From: Chamaecyparis obtusa
Lineage: Eukaryota; Streptophyta; Pinopsida; Cupressales; Cupressaceae
NCBI GenBank assembly: GCA_027943335.1
Contig: BSBK01007022.1
Span: forward strand, 403,770 to 467,769
Length of the DNA stretch: 64,000 nt
Direction of reading: 5' to 3'
A program made the translations under genes and the position numbers. Shown in pieces: positions 32,485-44,286 of this stretch. Within the stretch, counting starts at the first letter, position 1. Every line of letters begins with the position of its first letter. The notes under the pieces were generated by a model. The model saw only the letters and a program-made list of their open reading frames with translations. It was not told the DNA's origin and made no database searches.

Positions 32485-35427
32485 ATGGTAAGCGGCAGTC
32501 GTCAAAAGGCTAAATGGAAGAGGAAGGTGACAAATGAAGAAATTCAAGCATATAGGGAAAAAGATAGGGAAAATCATCGAAGAAGGAGAGAAGGTATGTT
32601 AAACATTAATCAAGGTGACCCCGTAAATGTAGTTGTAAGTGAAGAGGATGTTGAATTTGAAAATAATATGGAAATTAATTTTGTGAATAACAATGTATGG
32701 AGTGAAGATGAAAATGTAGAGATGGAGAATGAAAATGTAGACTTGGGGAATGAAAACGTAGATTTGGGGAATGACAATGAATGGAATGAAGATGAAAATG
32801 TACAAATGGAAATTGAAAATGTAGACTTGGGGAATGAAAATGTTGGACAACAACCACATGAACGTTACACATCTCCAAATTATATGCGAAATGAAGTCCC
32901 TTGCAATAAAGATAATCAATCTTCAAATTCAAGGCTTTGAAGAACACCTAAATGGTTAATTGAAATTGAGGAGAACATTATGAATAATTGGGAAGGAAAG
33001 AGGTCACATAAAACTGCTAGGTTGTGGGCTTCAAGACTTTATGATCATTTTTTTGTAAACAAGACATTGGTTGAGAAATGTCAAATTTTTGTGCAATTGT
33101 TAAAGATGCAAAAGATGAGACCTGTGCTTGTGAAATTGAAGATTCGTGTGAACAAGAAAATGGACAAAAATGCCATTGTTGTGTAGAATCTTTTCAATGC
33201 TCTCAATAGCATTGGGAAGACTAGCAGAGAAAAAAACAAGAGAGTTTCTCGGAGGGTTATTGCAACCTCGTTAGTAAGTCATCAGTTGAGAAAGGCTCAT
33301 TTGATGAGACAAACTTGTGTTGACTTCAATATAGACCATAAAACTTTGGGTAGAGCACTTGCAAGAAGAGAAAGACTTGATGATCTGCTTCAAATTGAAA
33401 CATGGGCTTATGGTGGGAGACTTCCACATTTCGATAAGAAGCTAACAGATGTTGTCAAGGATGAAATTCAATAATTTTGGGATGCTAAATCAAGAGTGTC
33501 ACCAAATGTGAAGGACGTCTTGAAGTTGAGAGTTGACAATCAAGACCGCACTCCACATCCTAAACATTATGTGGAGGTAAGTCAAACAATGTTGTATAAA
33601 AAAATTTGTGAGACACATCCAACATTGAAAATATCACAAAGGTCTTTTGAATCTGTGAAGCCATTTTATTGTGTACCCCTTAAGATTTGGAATACATGTT
33701 GAAAATATCATGTTGAGTTTTCAATGCATCATGAATTATTACGGTCCATTCATTCTACTTTGCATACTAATGAAATGCTAAAGGATTGTGGTGCAAGTGG
33801 TCTTCCCAAATCATCAAGAGACTTGCTAGATCAATTTTTATGTCATAGGGATGATGGTTGTTTATTTTATAAAAAAGATTGCTTAAATGCCAACTGCTCA
33901 GAACGTGGTGGCTTGTCCAAGTTTAGAACATGTTTTCATGAGGGTTTTGAACACAATTTTGGAAAGAAACTCATCCAAAAAAAGGTATATGAAATAGTGA
34001 AATATACATTGAAGAGTGGAGGTGACGGCTCTAGATGTGAGTTAGTTGCAAAAGAATACAATGTTGCTGATTTTATCTCAAATTTCAAGACAAATCTTTT
34101 TTACAAGAATGCAAGGCATAGTCATAGGTCTCAATGGTTGGATCAACAATTCATGACATGTAAGGACACTTTCCCCATTGAAACTATTATATCCGTTGTA
34201 GACTTTGCAGACAACTATACATTGCAGCCCCAAAATGAGACTCAAGCTCAATATTACAATTCCATTCAAATTGCTATTTTTGTACACATCACATATAGAC
34301 ATTCCCTTGATAGCACAAAATATGAGTGAAAGATAATCAGAGAGTACCATTTTTATATGAGCAATGACAGGTCTCACTCTCATGAGTTTGTTCAACATTA
34401 TTTCCAGAACTATTTTAACTTCTTGTAGGAAAATGGTATTGCTATGGATAGGCATCCCATTTGGTCAAATAATTGCACTGGTCAATTTAAGAATGCCAAA
34501 ATGTTTTATTGGTTGTGTACAATGCATGTGGAGAGAGGTGTACCTCATATTTGGAATTTTTTTGAGTCAGGGCATGGGAAAGGGGAGCATGACGGAGCAG
34601 GTGTGTGTGTGAAGAGAGCTCTAGTTAAGGAGCAATTGAGGATTTCAGGTGTTGTACTTCTTGATGCTCATTCTATTGTTGATTAGTTTACTTTAGCATT
34701 GTCACAGGGGGGGACTCTTGATTCTACAGTGCATAGATTCTTTTGGTTGGTTGAGGAGGGAACTATAGGAGATAGATTGGATTGTCAAATAGTGAAAGAC
34801 TCTTCAAAAATGCATTCATTCTGAAGCTCCAATAGTAGTACATGGACCATTTGGACACAAGAGTTGGATTTTTTTTGCCCCATGTGTTTTTAGTATGATT
34901 GGGATCATTATGAGTCAAGTGAGTGGGTGGATACATGGGTTCCACAGTATCTAACTCCTTTATCTTTGACACTCTCTATAAGAAATGATGACATGGACAC
35001 TTCAGTTGAGTATGACCATCTTTCAAATCTTCTGAAGCCAGGAGATGTTTTTGCATGGGTTGCACCATAGGGGAATGATGAGAGACTAGATTATTGGTTA
35101 GCACATTATGTACAAGGTAAACAGAAGCTTGTACAACCAATGATAGATGGTGATGGGTTCACATATCGTACTGGTTCAGTTATTGTTGTGGGAACATGGC
35201 TGTGAACATACATGATTAGAAAGAATGGAATTCTCGCATTTGAAGACTATGAGAAGCACAAAACTATTCTCATGTATTCACACCTTGTTATAGTAACAAA
35301 TGTCAAGTTGTCAAAGCATCAAGGAAGACCAAAGACAAAACAACTTTGGACTATTAGCACTGTTGATCATGAAGCACTATTGGAGACCCTGAAGAAAATA
35401 GATGACCCTTCAAGAATAATTGACTAG
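32485..35427 (+). pseudogene. DDE-like transposase pseudogene, 981 codons in one frame
   Basis: ATG 32485 to TAG 35425 is one frame without any frameshift, but with eleven internal stops (32938, 33184, 33472, 33700, 34327, 34426, 34684, 34822, 34891, 35068, 35203). Order of parts: basic N-terminus (about residues 1-40), acidic repeats of the ENVDLGNEN kind (about 75-125), a QRSFESVKPFYCVP stretch with a C-x-C-x2-H-like site damaged by the stop at 33700, a VVDFADNYTL motif (first putative catalytic Asp, near residue 575), WSNNCTGQFKNAK (where relatives as I recall have SDG, so the second Asp may be lost), then FFESGHGKGEHDGAG with VKRAL, and a C-terminal DYWLAHYVQGKQKL region. I recall similar proteins with a GHGKG-DG-VKR signature in animals, but cannot name the superfamily. 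Most stops fit C-to-T decay. It probably mobilised the 38 kb element. Confidence 0.65.
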
Positions 35428-36112
35428 GTAATAAGTTAACTTAGTGCATTGTTTTCTAAGTTCATTAAGCTTAATTTCAATATATTAATTTCACCTTTCT
35501 TAGATTGTATTTTGAGTCAATAAACTTGGTTTTGTATGTGGATTGTAACTTGTGCAGGAGCACCTATGAAGACGCCTACGGTCACCATGGATCCAATCAG
35601 AGATAGAAGGACAAAATGATCCTTAATGGTTAATTGAGATCTTTTGAAGCCTATAATGGCAATTTGTAACAATCAATTTGATTTAAAAGTTAAATGTCCT
35701 AGAAGTCTTGATAAGGACTTATGACCAAAATCATGTATGGGTGGCCAACAGTGCCAAGAAGGGATCTTACATGTCATTTGCATGGTTTGAATTCTTACAT
35801 GTTTGAGTGTTGTTTCTAATGCTTTAAGGATATTATTTTCTATCATTTCAAACAATCTATAGAAGTCAAACCTTAAACATAATAAGCTTCACAGTTCAAA
35901 TTTCACAAGCTTAATCATGATTAGTTTCACAGTTAAAATTTCAAACATACCACTAACAATCATTGCAATGAAACTGGGTCAAGAAAAGAAGTGTGCATGC
36001 TTTCCCATTTAGTTCTTCTCTTGTTTCAGAATGAAAAGCTAATTGTTTCCACTACAGACAAGGACATCTTCCCAAGGACTACTTACTTAATCTATAAAAT
36101 ACAACTACTTGC
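35428..36112. other. 3' flank of the transposase-like gene
   Basis: AATAAA at 35519-35524, about 92 bp after the stop, may be its poly(A) signal. No further gene is seen. A 35-bp phrase at 35854-35888 recurs with four differences at 54676-54710 on the far side of the 358-bp satellite. Confidence 0.45.
35519..35524 (+). terminator. Possible poly(A) signal AATAAA of the transposase-like gene
   Basis: AATAAA about 92 bp downstream of the final stop codon, followed by GT- and T-rich sequence (CTTGGTTTTGTATGTGG). Confidence 0.4.
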
Positions 36113-36629
36113 GAGGTCTACAATAAACTCTCTCAGTTTTCAGTGATTCGACTTCATTTTCATTTGGCAAGATGATCTCAGTCAATGCCAAAACTTGCAG
36201 TGAGGTTCAGTTGAAAGTGGCTCAGCAACGTATCTTTCAAACCATCTGACACTGCATCGAACCATCTGCTCCATCAGCTCTGGTTAGCTAGGTAAACACT
36301 AGTGACAACTACATTCTACCCATGGACTCGCTGAAACGCTCACGACCACGCTTGACCCAAGTGACCCCAAGGTGCACTAAGCATGATTGGATGGTGATCT
36401 TTCAAAGCTTGTATCTTAGACCTCATGAGAGGTATCAACAATCCATCAGGTGCTACAGGATCATGCTTCTGAGATCTACAATAACCTCTCTCAGTTTTGG
36501 GCGATTCGACTTCATTTGCATTTGGCAAGATGATCTCAGTCAATGCCAAAACTTACAGTGAGGGTCAGCTAAAAGTGGCTCAACAACATATCTTTCAAAC
36601 CATCTGACATTGCATCAAACCATCTACAC
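36113..36629. repeat. 358-bp satellite, left part
   Basis: Begins with GAGGTCTACAATAAACTCTC and holds one full plus partial copies; the anchor CCCAAGTGAC is at 36356. It is cut at CATCTACAC by the nested retrotransposon and resumes at 48757. Confidence 0.93.
36625..36629. repeat. Target site duplication of LTR-RT2, left copy (TACAC)
   Basis: TACAC directly before the TG of the left LTR; the same word follows the right LTR at 48752-48756. Confidence 0.93.
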
Positions 36630-39021
36630 TGTTGGTTGTGGATTATTCCCTTTGATCTTCAACTTGTAGATTTACACTTTGATGGATAATTTAAATAAAA
36701 CTCTGACTCTATCACCACTCCAAAGTCCACAAGGAAGAGGGCCAACTGACAAGGATCAAAGGATCCTTCTACTCTTTGAGCTTCAATGCTCAGGTGGGTG
36801 TACCCTTGACTCACTTCTCTAAAGGAGTCTAAAACAATATTCCACTATATCTCATATAAGATTGCTAAAGATTTATCAAATAATGTTTGTGTTTGTAGTT
36901 GTTAACCATGCATACCTCAAGAGGAAGGACCAGTGCCTTATCCTAGGGCTCAGAGTCACCTAACTGTATACCTCAACTGAATACCTCAAATCCAACACAA
37001 TGGAATCTGAGGTAAGTGCTTTGCCTATTACCCCTTTCCCTCAAGCACAAGGACATCAAATTCTACACCTGACTGCAAACTCACTGAATTCACCTAGAAG
37101 ACTTTAATCCTAACTTTGTTAGGAACTCAAAGATAAATTCAAAATACTCTTTGTTTACCATATGTTAGCACACTTTGTGAAACTAACATATATGAGCTCA
37201 GAGACAAGCAAGAAGACATACACAAGATACAAGATTGGGATTCAAAATGTTCTCATTAACACAATCAGAATCAACATACAATCAGAATGATACCAAGATC
37301 AGAAAAGTCACAAAATCAGACTTCTATCAGTATATTATAGTTAAAAACCAGGGACCAAAAGCAACAATGTTTTGGAACCCCTGCAAAATCAAAAATTCTG
37401 CAACTTATACCCCCTAGTCATCTTGAAAATCTACAACAAGCTATGGATGACTAGGGTTAGGATTTCAACCACCCACCTGTTGGAAACGGTCTAAAAAGTT
37501 ATTACAGGAGCAGGAAACACAATCAATCAGGAAAGAGGAGATCTTGAACTGATCCACAATCATGAAATTCTTCTCTCCAAGTACAGTGGATCATAAAACT
37601 GGGCTCAAAAGGACACCCTGCAACAAGCCTTGAGCACACAACCACCATGGTAAAAGCTTTGCAAACGATCCAACCACACCCTAGACCATACTGCAAATAG
37701 AAAACTAGTCACTTCTCACCGAACAGGGTCATATCTACAATGAATTCCATAAATTTGGTACTTTCTAGTCGCTGGAAGCCCTAAAAAATTTGAATTTGAA
37801 TCACAATGGCTAAATCCTTGGTGCCTGCAGAGAATGACGGCCCACATTCAAACTTTATCATCTCGCCAGCTTGGACCAACCAGAAACCACCATGACACCA
37901 TCTACTACCAAGCCCATCAAACAGCCATAAACGAGCCCCAGCACATGTGGCACCCTGTCGCATGATCGCATAGACTGGAAATGGGCTATGCGAACATGTG
38001 ACAACCCGTGAACATAACTACTAGCGCAACTGTCACCGCAAGGGGTTGACAAAAAACATCAGTCGCATGATCACATAGCCTTGCAAAAGGCTATGCAAAC
38101 ATGCGACTAACTGCCACCACAAACCGGTGCTGCTACCTATCATTAAGTTGTAGTCCCACCAAGTAAATCCACCTCAGCAACCATCGACCAATAAGAAACT
38201 TCCAATTGCAAGCACGCGTGTCACACCGGACCCACTGAGCACAAGAAGCAACCTGGAAAAATGGAATAAAATTTGATGGATGGTTCATGATTGCAAAGGC
38301 TTGGAATATTCCTTGCGATCATACACCGACCATTAGATTAAAAGCTTTCAACATGGGCCCTCTAACATAAACCAACTCATCAACACGTGGATGAAAGAAA
38401 ACCCACCAACTCAGAATAGCGTGGCACATAAGAACTACCTGGCAAACAGGACCCACCAATGAACTGCCACCTGACAAAAAGTAACATCAACAGCCAGCAT
38501 AAGATCTCATGGCTCTGACAAATCCCATGTGAACTTACACCAACCATTGATCCTCTAACACTATCAGGTCCCATTGACACATGCATAATCACTAACCCAT
38601 GGACCAATCATAAAATGCTGACAAGGCACATGGCAGGTGGGCCCACTGATAACTCTATAAGATAAAGTCGAGAACCTTAGGAGATATTAAATTTTGCAAG
38701 GTGCTTGAACTTAGGAAATATTAAAGCGGCCGGGGAGCCAAGACTTAGGAAAAGAATTAAAAGGGACCCGCCAAGACATAAAAGACCTAATCGCGAACTT
38801 GGTAAAAGGAACTTATTTAAAAGGCACATGTGGATTAGGTGTTTTTAAGTGACCAGATAAAGTAATGCACGAATAGAACAGGGCTAGGGCACACTTGAAT
38901 TTTGAAACCTAACGGCTAGATTTTGAATGTTTTGCCTAAGGTTTAACCAGGGAGTAGAAAAATCATTGCAGAGAGCAGGGGAAAAGACCAGGAGCCATGA
39001 AATTTTTTGCACATGCTAACA
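36630..39021 (-). repeat. 3' LTR of LTR-RT2
   Basis: 2,392 bp, TGTTGGTTGTGG to CATGCTAACA; direct repeat of 46411-48751. An extra segment of about 45 bp near 37385-37430 (AAATCAAAAATTCTGC...) is missing from the other copy. Confidence 0.95.
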
Positions 39022-39257
39022 GTGGCTCTGTCTGGGGATGTATGCCTCCTGTAGGCATAGCAAGGACTTAGAATCACTGGTAAAAGCAGACCATCCCATA
39101 GGACAAAAATTGCAAATAGCAAGGAACAAGCAGGGCAAGACAAGCAACAGGACCGGAAACTATAGACCAGGGAAAAATAGGGCAGGGGCAAGCAACCTAC
39201 ATATAGAGATCTACAAAATGTACAACCCTAACTACTGTTCATGGAAAATAGAGTACT
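39022..39257 (-). other. 3' untranslated stretch of LTR-RT2
   Basis: Between the integrase stop and the LTR. On the plus strand the first bases read GTGGCTCTGTCTGGGGATG, which looks more like a primer site pointing the other way than a polypurine tract. Confidence 0.5.
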
Positions 39258-40622
39258 TCAAATCAAGTACTGCTTCAAGAATTGTCCATGAACTGGCAAC
39301 TCCTGAATATCACCATTAAAATCCTTGATGATGTAAGAATCTTGGCCCCATTTCTCATGAATCAGATATGGCCCTAACTAGATGGGATCAAATTTACCAT
39401 GCTTCCCCTTATCCTCCAATCTGGCATTCCAAACTAACACCAAATCACCAGGTTCAAACTTTTTGTCAACAGTCTTTTTATCATATAAATTCTTAACCTG
39501 CAACTACAATTTGGCATTTGTTGCAATTGATTCTCTTCTAGTTTCATCCAACCTAATGAGGTCCTCAATTCTCAACTTCATTTCATCATCAATGTCATCA
39601 TCATATAACTGCACAAACTTGTACATCTCCAACAAATTATTCTGAGGCATTCTAGCATGAATTCCATACACCAGGTCAAATGGTGCACAACCAATTGCCC
39701 TCTTCACAGTTACCCTATCAACCCATAAAGCTAATGGTAGCTTTGAATTCCATGCCCTCTTATTCTTCTCCAAAATTCTCTTCAGGATTTTAATCAAGCT
39801 CTTATTAATAGATTCTGCCTGACCATTTCCTTATGGATGATAAGGTGAGGAATTAGAAATCTGAATTCCCAAACCTTTGCAAAAGTCCTTATATTCAGCA
39901 AACCTGAAGCACATAGCATTGTCACTCACTATCCTCTCAGGGCACCCAAACCTTGTAATAATATTATTCATCAGGAAATCAATTACCACCCTACTAGTTG
40001 CATTCCTTGTAGGTACAACTTCTACCCTCTTTGTAAAATAATCAGTGGCAACTAAGATCCATGAATGTCCTCCACTTGACTTGTTTGGCATCTCCCCTAT
40101 GAAATCAATTCCCCATTGTTGGAAAGGAGCCTGAACTTCTACTAGTTTTAATGGTACATTACCTGAAAACTTAAGCTTACCAGAGAACCTTTGACAAGCA
40201 TCACACCTCCTTACCAACTGTTCTGCATCCCTAAAGATTGTGGGCCACCAAAATCCTGCTCTCAAAATCTTATGAGCAATTGTTTTACCCATGTAATGTC
40301 CACCACAAACTCCCTCATGCATCTCCTTCAATAATAGATTAGCTTGATCCTCATCTACACATTTCAACAGTATGCAATCCAGATTTTTTCTATACAACTT
40401 ACATTTCACAATTACATACTTAATGGCCTGTAACTTCAATGTCCTCTTTTGATTATCATTCATACTATCTGGACACCTCATGTTTCTCAAATAGTAAATG
40501 ATATCCTGATACCAAATACAATCATCCATATCACATGTATAATCAATTTCAGAATGATTTACCTGGTTTGCATCTAGATTAGATTGGGCCATCAGTTTTG
40601 CCAATCCTTGACCTCTAACCAA
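39258..40622 (-). pseudogene. Integrase of LTR-RT2
   Basis: The piece 40622-39831 is open and starts in the RNase H-integrase connection (VRGQGLAKLMAQSN). It has the zinc-binding residues HEGVCGGH and RRCDACQ, the catalytic core with the Asp in WGIDFIG, the Asp in IVSDNAMCF, and after a stop the Glu in GNGQAESINK. 39797-39504 continues the same frame and the protein would end at the TGA at 39258-39260 after HGQFLKQYLI. Only stops, no frameshift, break it. All three catalytic acidic residues are kept. No chromodomain is seen. Confidence 0.87.
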
Positions 40623-40697
40623 CTTAGTGATCTGGATCTCAACATTGAATTCCTAGATCTTATTGATCCATCTGCATCTTCTTCCAAACACCTCTTG

Positions 40698-42983
40698 CTA
40701 TGAGAAAATGTCCTTCACAGCTGCACTTGGCACAAAAGCAACCAAAACTACTCCCATCAAGTAACATCTAAAAGCCTTGATTGCTTTCACAAGTGCATAA
40801 GCCTGTTTCTCATTTATGTCATACTTTAATTCTGTAGCCTGCAAAGATTTATTGAAAAATACAATAGGCTGCTCAAAACCATCCTTATTCTTTTGTAACA
40901 AAACTACAGCAATAGTATGAAAAGATGCAAAAGAAAATATATGCATTGGGACACTATAATCAGGTGCCTTTAGCACTGATGCATCTTTGATAGCCTGCTT
41001 GATATTCTTGAAAGCCTCATCAGGCTCGCCCTCCCAATTGATTACAGATCCCTTCTTTAACATTTTGGAAATAGGTCTAGTAACCTCTACAAAGTTTGTC
41101 ACAAACCTCCTTAGAAAATTGACCTGACCAAAGAAGGACTGAATCCCTTTAACATTCTTTGGCCTCTGAATTTTATCATTGGCTGCTACCCTCTCTGGGT
41201 CAATTCTCACTCCTTTCTTCCCAACTAGGTGGCCAAGCAACTTACCTTCTGTGACACCAAAAGCACATTTCCTTGGGTTTAATGAAATGCCAAATTCAAA
41301 GGCCCTCATAAATATTTTTTCTAAATGAGCACAATGGTCCTCTTCCTTCTTGGAGTAGGCAGTTAAATCATCCTGATACATAACAAGGAAATCATTAATG
41401 AAATCTAAAAAGGCAACATCCATTGCCCTCTGAAAAGTAGCACTAGCATTTGTGAGACCAAAAGGCATTCTCACATAAACATATGTTCCCCAAGGTGTTG
41501 TAAAGGCTATCATGAATTGTTCTGATTCCTTAACAATGACCTGATTGTAGCCAGAGAAACCATCCATCATTGACATCAATTCTAATCCGGTTACTCTCTG
41601 CAACATAGCCTCCATATTGGGCAAACAATAATTATCTTTCAATGAGCTGATGTTCAAATTTTTGAAGTCCACACAAAACCTGATGTCACCATTCTTTTTT
41701 CTTACAGGAAAAAGATTTGACACCCAAGAAGAATGTCTTATAGGCTTGATAATGCCAACATCTCTCAACTTCATTAATTCTTCTTGCATCTTGGGTGCCA
41801 AAGTAGGATTAATAGGCCTTTTCTTTTGTCGGAAAGGTTTAGCATCTTCTTTTAATGGAATAACGTGCTGAAATAAATCCTCTCTATAAACCTTTAGGTC
41901 ATCATATGACCATGCAAAAAAAAGCCTGAATTTCCTCAATAATTCAATCAAAGGTCTCCTTACCTTTTGAGATATATCTCTACCAATGTATACTTTCTTA
42001 GGTGCCTCATGTGATCCAAGATTTATCTCCTCAAGATCAGCATGATCTTCTCCTTTGATATTCTTTTGAACTCTATCTTGGTTGTCAAAGATAGTCTCCA
42101 AAACAACAAGCCCCTTGGGCACCTTGTTAGTCCTAATTTGAATGACCTCATTGCCTAAGACAACCTCCCTTCCTTCTATTGACTCAACCAAGGCTGAACA
42201 ATCAAGTTCCTGACCATGATACTGATCCTTACAATCCATAAACTTCAAAATATCATTATCATCATCAAAAACTTGCCAATTCTCAATATTGTCTGGTATA
42301 CTAGGCCTAGCCTGAATTTCAACTTTAAAAATACCAAAGAATGTAACATCATTAGGATTGATTGCAATATTGGCCAACAAGTCAGCCATCTTGTTGTTAC
42401 TCCTATCCTTCCACTCAATATTAAAGGCATCAAAATGCTCAATCAAATCCCACACTACATTCCTATATTGTTTCAACCTTCTATTCTTGGAAGCATACAC
42501 TGACCTGACTTGGGACACCACCAACTTAGAATCACCAACAACACTTAGATATTTAATACCATGCTTTTGTGCCAACCTCAATCCTAACAACAAAGCCTCA
42601 TATTCTTCTATATTGTTGGTACAAAAGAAATTCAATGTGAAAGAAAACTTGTAGGTGTTTCCATCAGGAGAAAAAAGTAAAATACCTACTCCTACACCAT
42701 CTTTACAGTTTGCACCATCAAAGTACGTGACCCACAAATCACCCTTCACAGAGCTAGCACCTACCTCAGCAGAGATAGGTGAAAAAATATGTTCATTTTC
42801 AAATACAAGGATCTCTTCCCTAAAAGCATTTACATCAGTATCCACAAAACATGTAGTTTCATTATCTATGTTTCTCTCAATCATGTGGCAACTGATCATC
42901 AATCTTAAAAGTTGCATAGGACAAATCACACTGTAAACTTCCACCCATGGCAACACTCCATCTTCTAGATAGCAAAATCCCAT
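40698..42983 (-). CDS. RNase H(archaeal type)-RT-eroded RNase H polyprotein segment of LTR-RT2
   Basis: 761 open codons. Residues about 84-207 are an archaeal-type RNase H with its four acidic residues in place: TYFDGANC (89), NNIEEYEAL, VGDSKLVVSQV (151) and KMADLLANIA (201). Residues about 385-570 are the reverse transcriptase: NGDIRFCVDFKNLN, CLPNME, SMMDGFSGYNQV (Asp 474), MPFGLTNASATFQRAM and YQDD (536-539, usually YLDD, YMDD or YVDD). Residues about 650-760 align with a gypsy RNase H, but its three acidic sites read SFAS, EKQAY and AFVPS, so it looks inactive. The unusual point is the order: the working RNase H lies between protease and RT, whereas LTR-RT1 has it after the gypsy RNase H. 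The frame differs from protease by a shift near 42885. Confidence 0.9.
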   Translation of the reverse strand: MGFCYLEDGVLPWVEVYSVICPMQLLRLMISCHMIERNIDNETTCFVDTDVNAFREEILVFENEHIFSPISAEVGASSVKGDLWVTYFDGANCKDGVGVGILLFSPDGNTYKFSFTLNFFCTNNIEEYEALLLGLRLAQKHGIKYLSVVGDSKLVVSQVRSVYASKNRRLKQYRNVVWDLIEHFDAFNIEWKDRSNNKMADLLANIAINPNDVTFFGIFKVEIQARPSIPDNIENWQVFDDDNDILKFMDCKDQYHGQELDCSALVESIEGREVVLGNEVIQIRTNKVPKGLVVLETIFDNQDRVQKNIKGEDHADLEEINLGSHEAPKKVYIGRDISQKVRRPLIELLRKFRLFFAWSYDDLKVYREDLFQHVIPLKEDAKPFRQKKRPINPTLAPKMQEELMKLRDVGIIKPIRHSSWVSNLFPVRKKNGDIRFCVDFKNLNISSLKDNYCLPNMEAMLQRVTGLELMSMMDGFSGYNQVIVKESEQFMIAFTTPWGTYVYVRMPFGLTNASATFQRAMDVAFLDFINDFLVMYQDDLTAYSKKEEDHCAHLEKIFMRAFEFGISLNPRKCAFGVTEGKLLGHLVGKKGVRIDPERVAANDKIQRPKNVKGIQSFFGQVNFLRRFVTNFVEVTRPISKMLKKGSVINWEGEPDEAFKNIKQAIKDASVLKAPDYSVPMHIFSFASFHTIAVVLLQKNKDGFEQPIVFFNKSLQATELKYDINEKQAYALVKAIKAFRCYLMGVVLVAFVPSAAVKDIFS

Positions 42984-43335
42984 AATGGGGAGGGATATCC
43001 ACCACTAAAACACTCATTTTTAGCTCTTTATCTGGATATGCTGCCAACCTATATGGCATTGCATTGATAGTCCCAATAACTAGTACCTCCCTCTGATCCA
43101 TTGCACAACACCTGCCCTGCACTGTATCAAATTTAAGGCCCAACCTCTCCATGATTTTGAAAGGCATGATAGTATTAGAGGCACCACTATCAATCATACA
43201 ATTTCTTAATTTCATCCCATTCACAAGAACACTTAGGAAGAGTGGGTCAATATTTTCAAGGCTGGCATTGACAGAACTGTCCAAATATATTGGAGGAATT
43301 TGAGACACAATTCCTTGAGCAACAACATCATTCAA
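42877..43335 (-). CDS. Aspartic protease of LTR-RT2
   Basis: 152 codons with the intact active-site motif MIDSGASNTIMP (about residue 49) and the end motif GILLSRRWSVAMGG. The segment overlaps the next reading frame (RNase H-RT) by about 107 bases in another frame. Because the protein resembles what follows only after a frame change near 42885, I think this is a decay indel rather than programmed frameshifting, but the sequence alone cannot decide. Confidence 0.85.
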   Translation of the reverse strand: MNDVVAQGIVSQIPPIYLDSSVNASLENIDPLFLSVLVNGMKLRNCMIDSGASNTIMPFKIMERLGLKFDTVQGRCCAMDQREVLVIGTINAMPYRLAAYPDKELKMSVLVVDIPPHYGILLSRRWSVAMGGSLQCDLSYATFKIDDQLPHD

Positions 43336-43344
43336 AGCTTTATC

Positions 43345-43806
43345 CTAAGATCCATTGCATGAAGTATCATTTTTGTGAGTATTACCAACCCATGCAATAG
43401 CCTTATCTTTATGTTCAGGGATCCTCAACAATTTTGACATTGGAACCTTAACTGTAATTTGTGACAATACAGATAACATGTCAACAGGGGTAGAAGTAGG
43501 AATCTCAATCTGCACGGCCTTAACATCCTTTTTCTTGTCTGACACATTAGGTTTATGGACTACCCTCATTTTTTCAACCTTAGCCATTGTGTTAACTGGC
43601 TTCTCAATCTCACTAGAGACCTTTTCAATTCCAACTCCCTTAGGTTCACAATTCTTACCTTTTACATTCTTGAATTTGACAATGTGATCAACCTTTGATT
43701 TGTTCTCATTATGTTCTCCAGAGTTGGTACTCTTTATAAACATTCCTACAACTTTCTCATTTATGTTCCTTGCCACCATGCCTCTAGTTGGCACCCAGAC
43801 AATCAT
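43345..43806 (-). pseudogene. Gag-protease connector of LTR-RT2
   Basis: 153 codons, Lys- and Val-rich, in frame with the protease, separated from it by one stop. It ends in AIAWVGNTHKNDTSCNGS. No fold recognised. Confidence 0.6.
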
Positions 43807-43971
43807 TTATGTAGTAATCCTCTCCATCTTTTCTCTAGAAGGTCTTCTCAAATTTACTGGCTTGGGAGAAGAGTTCATGTTACATATTTTCTGATCAATG
43901 CATTCACCATAAAAAAAAACCTCTTGATGAGAAAGGGCCTGATTATGTCTCTTCACATTCACATCTGCCTC

Positions 43972-44163
43972 TTAATCAAAATCAGAATCATCTTCATATC
44001 CTAGATATGAAGAAGCCATGTTGCAACCAACATCATCTTGTTCTTCTTCTTGTTCTATCTCCTCATTGCCACAATCTTGATTTGCAGTCATAGATTGTGC
44101 AACCACACAATGCTCTATAGAATGAGGGGACTGGCATGCAACACACCAAGGTACATTCTCCAT
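43972..44163 (-). CDS. Zinc knuckle part of Gag, LTR-RT2
   Basis: 63 codons. CVACQSPHSIEHC is a C-x2-C-x3-H-x4-C knuckle, one residue shorter than the classical CCHC spacing. An acidic tail follows (EEIEQEEEQDD). It shares the frame of the gag core and protease. Confidence 0.7.
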   Translation of the reverse strand: MENVPWCVACQSPHSIEHCVVAQSMTANQDCGNEEIEQEEEQDDVGCNMASSYLGYEDDSDFD

Positions 44164-44286
44164 GACATTTATTGAAGCTTTATGTAGAGGGTCAGGGACA
44201 CCTCTATCATTGTTTCCTCTTGCAGTAGGGACAATAGGCTTGCCATCCTTCCATTGGGTGTTGTAGGGGTAATTTTGCAGTCTATT

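Noticed and set aside
32599..32947. Minus-strand frames rich in HSPSLHFHLHS
   Set aside because: They lie opposite the acidic repeats of the transposase-like gene and mirror its codon pattern.
41650..42936. Plus-strand frames over the LTR-RT2 pol (for example 42216-42503, 42358-42654)
   Set aside because: Antisense shadows of the RNase H-RT segment.
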